From NCBI GenBank assembly GCA_029865515.1, contig JAOUGQ010000079.1:1-11885 (forward strand): 11,885 nucleotides of DNA. The letters run 5' to 3'. The first letter of the stretch is position 1; each line of letters opens with the position of its first letter. The notes beneath the pieces are model-generated. The model saw only the letters and a list, made by a program, of their open reading frames with translations, was not told the DNA's origin and did no database searches. The stretch is from Nitrospirota bacterium (GTDB taxonomy: Bacteria; Nitrospirota; Nitrospiria; Nitrospirales; UBA8639). The translations under genes were made by a program, and so were the position numbers. This document shows positions 1-6,113 of the stretch, piece by piece.

Positions 1-1
1 T

Positions 2-106
2 TTACCTGAGAGTCAAGAGCGTGAATTGGATGACGCTCCTCTTGAAAACCGTTATGATAACCTTCTCTCACACGGGGGGATTTTTTCCTGGTCATGTTAT
101 TTTTAA
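2..106 (+). CDS. possible 3' end of an upstream gene (partial, uncertain)
   Basis: The frame starting at base 2 stays open from the left edge to a TAA at 104-106. It gives 34 residues with a charged stretch (around ERELDD) and ends in FSWSCYF. If real, it would overlap the start of the cupredoxin gene by 13 nt. I recognise no family. Another frame on the same strand is also open here, so the stretch could equally be non-coding leader. Confidence 0.2.
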   Translation, partial: LPESQERELDDAPLENRYDNLLSHGGIFSWSCYF

Positions 107-525
107 ATCATTATACACGATTAGTTATGGGGCTTGCCGTCTTACTAGGCCAATGGGGTTTTACTGACGGCCTCTATGCCCAACCGACCGAATCTTCCTT
201 GTCTCACCTGGAACCGCCTTTTGGACAACAGGTGCTCATTCGTATGGAAAGTTACTCATTTACGCCGTCAGACGTGTTTGTGGAAGTGGACAAACCGGTG
301 ACATTAACTCTGAGCAATGAGTCCTTTTTGGTTCCTCACAACTTTTTGCTGGATGACCCCAACGGTATCCGTTTGGTCGATGTCGACATTTCCAGTGGCG
401 ATACCCGAGCCGTCACCCTGACGTTAACCGAACCCGGCATCTACCCATTTTACTGTGACAAGAAACTCCTTTTTTTCCCCAGCCATCGTGAGCAAGGGAT
501 GGAAGGCCGTCTCATCGTCCGGTAG
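94..525 (+). CDS. secreted cupredoxin-domain (type 1 copper) protein
   Basis: A 143-aa exported protein. Residues 1-29 form a signal peptide: a short basic n-region, a hydrophobic core at about 10-24 and a likely cut after LYA29. The mature part is one cupredoxin beta-sandwich (about 45-143). Candidate type 1 copper ligands are visible in the usual order: His82 in VPHNF, Cys121 in YPFYCDKK, His131 and Met136. The Cys-to-His gap is nine residues, longer than the two to four of azurin or plastocyanin. The family carries electrons in the periplasm or binds copper; the partner cannot be read from sequence. The ATG at 94 lies 13 nt after a GGGGGGA run, a poor spacing, so the in-frame ATG at 127 is an alternative, but it would shorten the n-region. 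The next gene starts 3 nt after the stop, implying one transcript. Confidence 0.85.
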   Translation: MLFLNHYTRLVMGLAVLLGQWGFTDGLYAQPTESSLSHLEPPFGQQVLIRMESYSFTPSDVFVEVDKPVTLTLSNESFLVPHNFLLDDPNGIRLVDVDISSGDTRAVTLTLTEPGIYPFYCDKKLLFFPSHREQGMEGRLIVR

Positions 526-528
526 CCT

Positions 529-1569
529 ATGCACCTTTCTTCATCAGATCAGAATCTTTTCAAGGATGTTCTCAAGCGGGTTTCCCGCTCATTTTATTTA
601 ACGCTTGCCATTCTGCCTCACGCGGTCCGTTCACAAATTGGACTGGCCTACTTGTTGGCCAGGGCCGCGGATACGATCGCTGATACGGGCGAATTGGATG
701 ATGCTGTTCGTTTGGAGTGCTTAGGTCAAATGAAGGGGCAGCTTTGGAGAAGCTCACCTGATTGGGGGCGAATCCAAAGGATCCAGGCGCGAGTCATTAC
801 CAAGCAAGCAAACCCTGATGAGCGCCGTTTGTTGGAAGAGTTGGAGGGGTGTTTCCGCATTTTTCAAGGGTTCAGTTCAACCGATAGATCTCATATTGCT
901 CAGGTCTTGACCGTGCTCATTGGAGGTATGGAATTCGACCTCCACCAGTTTCCCACAACAAATGGGCAGCCTTTGCATGCGTTAAAGGCCATCCACGATT
1001 TTGAATATTACACGTATGCGGTTGCGGGATGCGTTGGAGAGTTTTGGACAAAGATGATGTGCACCCATCTTCCGGGATTTCGGCAATGGGATCAATCCTG
1101 CATGATCCCTCTTGGTATTCGGTATGGGAAGGGGTTGCAGATGGTGAATATCCTTCGGGATTTGCCAAAAGATCTACGGAATGGGCGCTGCTATATTCCA
1201 GCCGTGTTGCTGGATCAGGTGTCTCTTCGCCCCGATCAACTCTTAGATGAAGCATCGGCTCAGGCGTTTCGACCCCTCTTCCGGACATTGATTCAAGAGG
1301 CGCGTGATCATCTAGATCAAGGCTGGCGCTATACGATGGCCATCCCTCCAGTGGAGATTCGTCTTCGCTTAGCCTGCATGTGGCCGATTTTAATCGGGAT
1401 CCGCACGTTGCAGCAATTGTCCGTTTCTCCGCATGTGCTGAGTCCGGATCGGACCATCAAGATTGCCCGAAGCGAGGTCTATCGAATTGTTGCCACCACC
1501 GGACTGACCGGTGGTTGTGGTACTGTGGGAACTGCTTATTGGGGATATTGGAGAAAACGGATTATTTGA
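529..1569 (+). CDS. squalene/phytoene synthase family protein
   Basis: A 346-aa all-helical prenyl-diphosphate condensing enzyme. It would join two isoprenoid diphosphates head to head to give squalene (from farnesyl-PP) or phytoene (from geranylgeranyl-PP). Both Asp-rich magnesium/diphosphate motifs are intact: D48-TIA-D52 in the first and D211-LPK-D215 in the second, the latter after VNILR. The substrate-pocket motif around 161-170 (YTYAVAGCVG) is also present. The N-terminal SRSFYLTLAILP and the C-terminal KIARSEVYRI resemble squalene synthases more than CrtB phytoene synthases, so a squalene/hopanoid role is my preference, but the product is not provable here. Length is normal. The ATG follows the cupredoxin stop by 3 nt with no clear Shine-Dalgarno, suggesting translational coupling. 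No hopanoid or carotenoid genes lie next to it. The gene ends 1 nt before the convergent ferredoxin gene. Confidence 0.9.
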   Translation: MHLSSSDQNLFKDVLKRVSRSFYLTLAILPHAVRSQIGLAYLLARAADTIADTGELDDAVRLECLGQMKGQLWRSSPDWGRIQRIQARVITKQANPDERRLLEELEGCFRIFQGFSSTDRSHIAQVLTVLIGGMEFDLHQFPTTNGQPLHALKAIHDFEYYTYAVAGCVGEFWTKMMCTHLPGFRQWDQSCMIPLGIRYGKGLQMVNILRDLPKDLRNGRCYIPAVLLDQVSLRPDQLLDEASAQAFRPLFRTLIQEARDHLDQGWRYTMAIPPVEIRLRLACMWPILIGIRTLQQLSVSPHVLSPDRTIKIARSEVYRIVATTGLTGGCGTVGTAYWGYWRKRII

Positions 1570-1570
1570 A

Positions 1571-1849
1571 TTACTCTTGCTTGGGTGTGAGGAGTTTTTC
1601 CCCTTTGCGGAAGACGCCGTAAATTGCTTGGGTTGGACAGGCATCCAGGCAGAGTCGACACGATTCCATGCACCGTGACGAATCAAATTTGTAGGGAGGA
1701 GTCGAGAGCCAGGCTCCCGTTGGACAAATTGGAATGCAGATCGCATTATGGGTGCAACGGTCCGGATGTCGGACTAAGTAGTCTCTTCTCACCATCATAG
1801 GGTTGACTCCTTCAAAGAGGCCTTGAGAAAACATCTCAAGCATATTCAT
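1571..1849 (-). CDS. small ferredoxin, predicted [3Fe-4S]/[4Fe-4S] type
   Basis: A 92-aa soluble iron-sulfur protein, probably a low-potential electron carrier. It has two ferredoxin motifs. The second is complete: C60, C64, C67, C71-Pro (CxxxCxxCxxxCP, one residue wider than usual in the first gap). The first is C32, N35, C38, C42-Pro, so the second cysteine is replaced by asparagine. In 7Fe ferredoxins loss of that cysteine leaves a [3Fe-4S] cluster, so I predict one [3Fe-4S] and one [4Fe-4S]. I chose the ATG at 1849 because it overlaps the upstream stop as ATGA and has GGAGAG about 12 nt upstream. An in-frame ATG at 1876 would add nine residues (101 aa) but has no clear ribosome binding site. 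It is the last gene of a three-gene - strand cluster and converges with the squalene synthase gene. Confidence 0.85.
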   Translation of the reverse strand: MNMLEMFSQGLFEGVNPMMVRRDYLVRHPDRCTHNAICIPICPTGAWLSTPPYKFDSSRCMESCRLCLDACPTQAIYGVFRKGEKLLTPKQE

Positions 1850-2280
1850 TGTGGTCGATGACTCTCCATGTCCCATTTGTTGACTAATTCCTGAATGCGG
1901 GATTTGAGTTCAGGAATCCGCTCAAGATTATTATCAATGGCATTCAAAATATTTTCCAATCTGGCCATCCGTCCGGCCTCCTGATCCAGGCGTGCAAGAT
2001 GATCATATTCTTCAAACGCGCGGACATGAAGAGGTTCGAGATGCGCACGGGCGGCCAAGAGCCCTGCAGTCACCATTTGGGGTTCGTCATGGACGGGAGG
2101 CGTGACGACAAAACGGCCCTCGGATAACAAAAGAAGCGTATGCGGAGCATGTTCGGGGATAGGGAGTGCCTGTTCAATGGTGGCTCCTTCCCCCTGTTCC
2201 CAGGAAGAGAGTAAACCCGGAAAGGATTTCAAAAATGCCACTTTCCGTAAGTTGGCTTTCCATTTCTCTTCATTGCCCAT
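1846..2280 (-). CDS. unrecognised 144-aa protein between two ferredoxin genes
   Basis: I do not recognise the family. The N-terminal third is mixed and basic (WKANLRKVAFLKSFPG), followed by a proline-rich stretch that looks like beta structure (about 40-66, with LLLLSEGRFVVTPP). The C-terminal half (about 70-137) is strongly helical and charged and could form a coiled coil, with a repeated hydrophobic pattern in ARLENILNAIDNNLERIPELKSR-like sequence at 106-128. There are no cysteines, no signal peptide and no membrane segment, so it is probably cytoplasmic and binds no Fe-S cluster by cysteine. The stop overlaps the next ferredoxin start by 4 nt (ATGA), a sign of coupled translation. The thioredoxin-like ferredoxin gene ends 86 nt upstream. 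Position suggests an accessory or partner of the ferredoxins; that is inference. The start codon has no strong Shine-Dalgarno. Confidence 0.75.
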   Translation of the reverse strand: MGNEEKWKANLRKVAFLKSFPGLLSSWEQGEGATIEQALPIPEHAPHTLLLLSEGRFVVTPPVHDEPQMVTAGLLAARAHLEPLHVRAFEEYDHLARLDQEAGRMARLENILNAIDNNLERIPELKSRIQELVNKWDMESHRPQ

Positions 2281-2366
2281 AAGATGAAGGTTTTTCTTAT
2301 TTAACCCTGCCGGATTTGGGAGCCGGAGTGGTTAGAGGTAATAATCTGCGACGTAGTAGCGAGGCC

Positions 2367-2711
2367 TTAGGCTTTGACCATGGGAAGCGAACCATTTTTC
2401 CCCGGCATCAGGAGTCGTTCCACAATTTCCCCTTTACCAATATGCCGTTCCATGATTTCTGTGACATCGGCTTCTTTTCCCACCCAATACCATACGCCTT
2501 CGGGGTATATAACCACGCTTGGTCCGTATTCGCATTGGTCTAAGCATCCGGCCTTGTTTGCCCGGACGATTCCCTTTAATCCTAGGCGTTCAACTTCCTT
2601 TTTAAAAAATGCATGTAACCCTACAGAACCCAAAGCGGCGCAACACCCTCGGGGGTCTCCTTTGGGACGCTCATTGATACAAACGAAAATATGATGGGTA
2701 AATTTACTCAT
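2367..2711 (-). CDS. thioredoxin-like [2Fe-2S] ferredoxin
   Basis: A 114-aa protein of the thioredoxin-fold [2Fe-2S] ferredoxin family, the fold also found in NuoE and HoxE subunits and in Shethna-type ferredoxins. It opens with a beta strand, HHIFVCINER, and carries cysteines at 11, 23, 24, 56 and 60. C11, C23 or C24, C56 and C60 (AGCLDQCEYGP) match the family's four-cysteine pattern, in which the last pair is Cx3C. The strand VVIYPEGVWY follows, as usual. Length is typical of the stand-alone protein, so this is a soluble electron carrier and not a complex I subunit. It is the first gene of the - strand cluster with the unknown 144-aa protein and the small ferredoxin. The ATG at 2711 has only a weak AAAGAA upstream. 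Confidence 0.88.
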   Translation of the reverse strand: MSKFTHHIFVCINERPKGDPRGCCAALGSVGLHAFFKKEVERLGLKGIVRANKAGCLDQCEYGPSVVIYPEGVWYWVGKEADVTEIMERHIGKGEIVERLLMPGKNGSLPMVKA

Positions 2712-2911
2712 ATTCTTTAATATGGATAAAAACGACCGAAAAAGAGAAGGAAAAACAATGAGCAGATCTTACCTGAGGGTTCTGGAACCTGTCTAGATCT
2801 TCGGGGGAACATGGATGGTGAATCCCTCATATTCATTGGACGAAACGAACTTGCTCGCTTCAAGAGGGTGCGAGCGTCACACAGAGAGACAGAGAGGATA
2901 AGAGGTTACGT
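2712..2911. promoter_or_regulatory. divergent intergenic region with inverted repeats
   Basis: This 200-nt gap separates the - strand ferredoxin cluster from alanine dehydrogenase and must hold the promoters of both. The ferredoxin side is AT-rich. A short perfect palindrome, GGTTC-TG-GAACC, lies at 2778-2789 and is flanked by AGATCT at 2764-2769 and 2795-2800; it could be an operator. Nearer to ald, GCTCGC (2853-2858) and GCGAGC (2870-2875) can form a six-pair hairpin in the likely leader. I could not pick a convincing -35/-10 pair for either gene. AGAGG about 7 nt before the ald start is its ribosome binding site. Confidence 0.35.
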
Positions 2912-4024
2912 ATGGTGATTGGTGTACCAAAAGAAATCAAAGATCATGAATTTCGTGTGGCGCTGACTCCCCATGGTGTTCAGGAATTGTGTGGTCGTGG
3001 GCATCGGGTGGTCGTCCAACAGGGAGCCGGCGAGGGGAGTGGGTTCGGAGATGAGGTTTATCGGCACGCTGGAGCCGTTCTGGCTCCAACGGCGCAAGAA
3101 ACGTATGGAGAGGCTCAACTGATTGTGAAGGTGAAAGAGCCACAGCCTGAGGAGTGGCCTTTCCTCAGAAAAGATCATGTGGTCTTTACGTATCTGCATT
3201 TGGCGGCATCCAAAGCTCTGACGGAAGCCCTGCTGGGAATTGAGTGTGCGGCCATCGCCTACGAAACCACCGAAGATGCCAAAGGGCAATTCCCCCTCTT
3301 GCGACCCATGAGTGAAATTGCCGGACGAATGTCAGTTCAAATCGGTGCCCACTTTTTAGAAAAGCTGAACGGAGGTTCCGGGGTATTGTTGGGTGGAGTG
3401 CCCGGCGTTCCACCAGCAGAGGTCGTCGTTCTGGGTTCGGGGGTTGTGGGAGCTTCTGCCGTAAAGATTGCGATGGGGATGGGAGCCCAAGTCACGGTCT
3501 TGAGTCTTGATCTTTGGCAGTTACGCACTTTGGATGATCAATATCAAGGTCGCCTTGTGACCGTCGCTTCAAGTCAGTCGATGATTCACCACTATCTCGC
3601 TGGTGCAGATCTAGTGATTGGGGCAGTCTATCTCCCTGCGGCCCGTACGCCTCGGGTAATCACGAGGGCTATGGTTTCTGACATGAAACCGGGATCGGTT
3701 CTTGTCGATGTATCGGTTGATCAAGGTGGGTGCTCGGAGACCACTCGCCCGACTACGCATACCGACCCGGTATTTGCGGTTGATGGGGTCCTGCATTATG
3801 CGGTAGCAAATATTCCAGGAATTGTGCCCCATACGTCGACTTTAGCCTTGACCAACGCCACGTTACCTTTTATAGTCCAGCTGGTCGAAGAAGGATTGGA
3901 ACAGGCTCTTCGAAGCCATTCAGGGTTACGAAAAGGATTGAGCGTGTTTAAGGGTCGATTGACATGCCCAGTCGTCGCTGAAGCCCACGGGTTGTCGTAT
4001 GAGCCTCTACCTTTTTCAAATTAG
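2912..4024 (+). CDS. ald: alanine dehydrogenase
   Basis: A 370-aa enzyme that reversibly deaminates L-alanine to pyruvate and ammonium with a nicotinamide cofactor. The length is that of the hexameric bacterial family, and key residues fall at the same numbers as in the Mycobacterium tuberculosis enzyme as I remember it: Arg15, Lys75 (VKVKEP) and Met133 at the substrate site, catalytic His96 (YLHLA) and Asp270 (VSVDQGG), and Asn300 in ANIPGIVPHTST. The Rossmann glycine motif is VLGSGVVG at 173-180. One oddity: the acidic residue that normally ends the second Rossmann strand and binds the adenosine ribose (Asp198) is Ser198 here, in VTVLSLDLW. The ATG at 2912 has AGAGG about 7 nt upstream. Alanine dehydrogenase lets cells assimilate ammonium or use alanine. 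A tRNA-Pro gene begins 14 nt after the stop. Some family members are annotated as pyridine nucleotide transhydrogenase, but this length fits Ald. Confidence 0.95.
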   Translation: MVIGVPKEIKDHEFRVALTPHGVQELCGRGHRVVVQQGAGEGSGFGDEVYRHAGAVLAPTAQETYGEAQLIVKVKEPQPEEWPFLRKDHVVFTYLHLAASKALTEALLGIECAAIAYETTEDAKGQFPLLRPMSEIAGRMSVQIGAHFLEKLNGGSGVLLGGVPGVPPAEVVVLGSGVVGASAVKIAMGMGAQVTVLSLDLWQLRTLDDQYQGRLVTVASSQSMIHHYLAGADLVIGAVYLPAARTPRVITRAMVSDMKPGSVLVDVSVDQGGCSETTRPTTHTDPVFAVDGVLHYAVANIPGIVPHTSTLALTNATLPFIVQLVEEGLEQALRSHSGLRKGLSVFKGRLTCPVVAEAHGLSYEPLPFSN

Positions 4025-4038
4025 GGTTTCCTAGTGAT

Positions 4039-4115
<77 letters not shown>

Positions 4116-4234
4116 GTTATCAATTCCCGCTTGTCGTTTTTCTTCACAGTGGTTTTCTGTTTTTTACATATCCATCAGTAACGAGGGGGTCACTTGCGTC
4201 GGAAACGGGGGAGCCGTTCGTCTTGAAGAAGAAC

Positions 4235-4280
4235 AATGAATATTCCCTGAACGGAATGGACCAGAGATGACTATTCCCTG
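4235..4280 (+). repeat. 15-bp near-perfect direct repeat, 31-bp period
   Basis: The sequences at 4235-4249 (AATGAATATTCCCTG) and 4266-4280 (GATGACTATTCCCTG) match at 13 of 15 bases, and the last nine are identical. The start-to-start distance is 31 bp, about three turns of DNA. They sit 55-100 nt upstream of the rhodanese start, where a promoter or operator would be. They could be paired protein-binding sites or a small chance duplication. Confidence 0.4.
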
Positions 4281-4334
4281 CTGTGGTGCTTGCGCAGAAC
4301 GTCAGTTTCTTCCAGAAATCGAAGGATTGCTCAG

Positions 4335-4982
4335 ATGGATGGATTAGGATTTCTCGTCGGAGGAGTCAGCCTGGTTATCGCGGGAGTGGCGCTGTGGTCT
4401 ACCCGGCGACTACATCGAGAGCTCTCAGGCGTGAAGCGGGAGCAGTATTACATCGAGCAAAAATTGAACGCTCTTCCCCGAACGATTGAATCGGCCGTTG
4501 AGCCTTTGCGGATCCATACGGCACTCTTGGCTCGCGGCCAATATGTCTCGGATTTATTGATTAGAAGCGGGCAACTGTATCATGAGATTTCCGGACCTGA
4601 TGCTGTCCAGTTGCTGACACCACCTTCTGCCGGTCAAAGTGTATTCTTGTTGGATGTCCGCACCAACGCCGAATTTGCCAAACGGAGGATCCCGGGAGCC
4701 ACATTAATTCCAGTGGAGGAATTAGAGATGCGGCACGGAACGGAGATCCCTGCTGAAGCCAAAAAAATCTTGGTCTATTGCGCCGGTGGTGATCGAAGTC
4801 GCTTAGCCTGCGATTTTCTAAGTCGACAGAATTATGCCAATGTCTATTTTCTCAAAAATGGATTGCAAGGGTGGCCTGGTCCTGTGGAAGGGGACCAAAT
4901 GGGGGCACTCATTCAAATATCGTCAAAATCAAAGACGCTTTCTAATTCCACCACCACGATGTCTTCATCCGCTCAGTCATAG
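4335..4982 (+). CDS. membrane-anchored rhodanese-domain protein
   Basis: A 215-aa protein with one N-terminal membrane anchor (about residues 4-22, GFLVGGVSLVIAGVALW), a basic and charged helical linker (23-50, possibly coiled coil), and a rhodanese domain at about 83-185. The domain has LLDVRTNAEF with the expected Asp107 and Arg109, the RRIPGA segment, and the catalytic loop C149-AGGDRS, whose cysteine would carry the persulfide. WPGP marks the end of the domain, and the tail (195-215) is Ser/Thr-rich and probably disordered. The fold transfers sulfane sulfur, but the acceptor is unknown. Basic residues after the membrane helix suggest the domain faces the cytoplasm. I chose the ATG at 4335 because AAGGA lies 8 nt upstream; a TTG at 4290 in frame would add 15 residues without such support. 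The next gene starts 20 nt downstream. Confidence 0.87.
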   Translation: MDGLGFLVGGVSLVIAGVALWSTRRLHRELSGVKREQYYIEQKLNALPRTIESAVEPLRIHTALLARGQYVSDLLIRSGQLYHEISGPDAVQLLTPPSAGQSVFLLDVRTNAEFAKRRIPGATLIPVEELEMRHGTEIPAEAKKILVYCAGGDRSRLACDFLSRQNYANVYFLKNGLQGWPGPVEGDQMGALIQISSKSKTLSNSTTTMSSSAQS

Positions 4983-5002
4983 TTCTTTGAGGAAAAAGTA
5001 CG

Positions 5003-5410
5003 ATGTCATCCGATTTAATTGTCTTGAATGTGATGGGGCCCTATCGGGAGCCACGAGAGTCGGCCTTTTCCTATGATTATTCCGTCCAGCGACCCGATTG
5101 GGCCACTCCACAGGGCGTGAGAGTGAAGGTGTCGATTGAGCTGGAACTGGATTATTTAAAACATTCGGTCCTGGCCATTGCCGGAGGATCAGCCGGGCAA
5201 CAACTTCGGATCAATCAAATTCTTCTACGGGCCATTGCGGATAAAAAACTGGAAATTGCTGATGCCGATGGGTTGTTGGCCGACCGACGGGATGTCATGG
5301 TGGGGCCATTCATGGATGACCTTATGCCTCTATTTGGTCAACTGGATCAGTGGATGAAGGCTGAACAGCATGCCCTTCGGAAGACAATCAAAGACCAAAT
5401 AGGCATTTGA
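5003..5410 (+). CDS. unrecognised 135-aa protein downstream of rhodanese
   Basis: I do not recognise this protein. It is soluble, with no signal peptide, membrane segment or cysteine. The first half looks like beta strands (SDLIVLNVMGPY, then GVRVKVSIELELDYL at about 38-52). A glycine-rich turn AIAGGSAGQQ follows at 58-67, and then acidic helices to the end, including ADADGLLADRRD and a basic C-terminal helix. The start has TTGAGGA about 10 nt upstream, and the rhodanese stop is only 20 nt away, so the two are likely co-transcribed. The frame shows normal composition and no rival frame of similar length, so I think it is a real gene. The gene converges with the - strand unit ending at 5487. 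CCGGA/TCCGG at 5413-5430 could pair as a weak hairpin but lacks a T-run. Confidence 0.7.
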   Translation: MSSDLIVLNVMGPYREPRESAFSYDYSVQRPDWATPQGVRVKVSIELELDYLKHSVLAIAGGSAGQQLRINQILLRAIADKKLEIADADGLLADRRDVMVGPFMDDLMPLFGQLDQWMKAEQHALRKTIKDQIGI

Positions 5411-5486
5411 GACCGGAGTGACCGTTCCGGGGAAGGCTTGGCAGAAGTCGGAATCCCATTCCTCGATGTCCTTGCACCGGATAAAC

Positions 5487-6113
5487 CTAAAATACGCGCT
5501 GGTAGCGTTTTGAATAGACGCCGGTGGCATCTTCTCCGAATCCCAGGGAGGCGCGCTCGGGAGAGTTTTTGTTGTACAGGTCAATGGCATAGTGCCCACG
5601 GACATGCTCCATGGCCACTTCATAAGGAATAGAGCTGGGATAAAACTCTCCAGGAGCATGAGCCCCACGTCCTAGAGCCTTCGCGGATTCAGTCACCCCG
5701 TATTGTTCTTCAGAAAAAATATAGATATCGGCAATCGCGAATTCTCCGAGTTTATCTTCCGGTGTCGTAGGCGGCAGAATGGTTCCCAGGGATTTGTCTA
5801 GACGGGCCTTTTGTAAATATTGCAGCAGGGCCACCACCTGGCTATCCGTCGTGGCAGGGGGAACGAGAAGGGTGATGGCATTCATGTCCGCAACAGTCCC
5901 TGTCGCTTCAAAGGTAGGGATGAGATCCGTCGATACGATGTTGGGGAGTGGCACCTGTGCATTCGGTGTCGATCCGGTTCCCTGGGTAGGCGTATTTTTT
6001 GATTTGGGAATGATCAGAGTAATAAATATCCAGAGCCCCAAGATCACTCCAAACAGCACGACAAGGGGGTGGATGCCTACCCGTCGACCTTCGGTCGGTT
6101 CTTCTTCGCTCAC
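5487..6113 (-). CDS. membrane-anchored protein of unknown function, coupled to mazG
   Basis: A 208-aa protein with a short cytoplasmic start, one membrane helix at about 15-35 (HPLVVLFGVILGLWIFITLII), a disordered Ser/Thr/Pro linker (37-55) and a folded extracytoplasmic domain (about 58-208) that I do not recognise. Apart from an aromatic-rich tail (YAIDLYNKN, VYSKRYQRVF), no catalytic motif stands out. The N-terminus has no cleavable signal, so it should stay in the membrane. The start is GTG at 6113, overlapping the mazG stop by 4 nt (GTGA), so translation is likely coupled. An ATG start is absent nearby. Coupling to MazG suggests co-expression; a functional link is only inferred. Confidence 0.75.
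   Translation of the reverse strand: MSEEEPTEGRRVGIHPLVVLFGVILGLWIFITLIIPKSKNTPTQGTGSTPNAQVPLPNIVSTDLIPTFEATGTVADMNAITLLVPPATTDSQVVALLQYLQKARLDKSLGTILPPTTPEDKLGEFAIADIYIFSEEQYGVTESAKALGRGAHAPGEFYPSSIPYEVAMEHVRGHYAIDLYNKNSPERASLGFGEDATGVYSKRYQRVF

Noticed and set aside
917..1288. A 123-codon - strand frame inside the squalene synthase gene
   Set aside because: It lies wholly inside a gene with clear family motifs on the other strand, and its product shows no domain.
1390..1746. A - strand frame across the squalene synthase end and the ferredoxin gene
   Set aside because: It runs through two well-supported genes in another frame and gives low-complexity Ser/Asn sequence.
4116..4234. Possible promoter for the rhodanese gene in the T-rich stretch after the tRNA
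   Set aside because: TTCACA with a 16-nt spacer leads only to a poor -10 (TACATA), so no promoter could be supported.
4290..4334. TTG-started extension of the rhodanese
   Set aside because: The ATG at 4335 has AAGGA at good spacing and starts directly before the membrane anchor.
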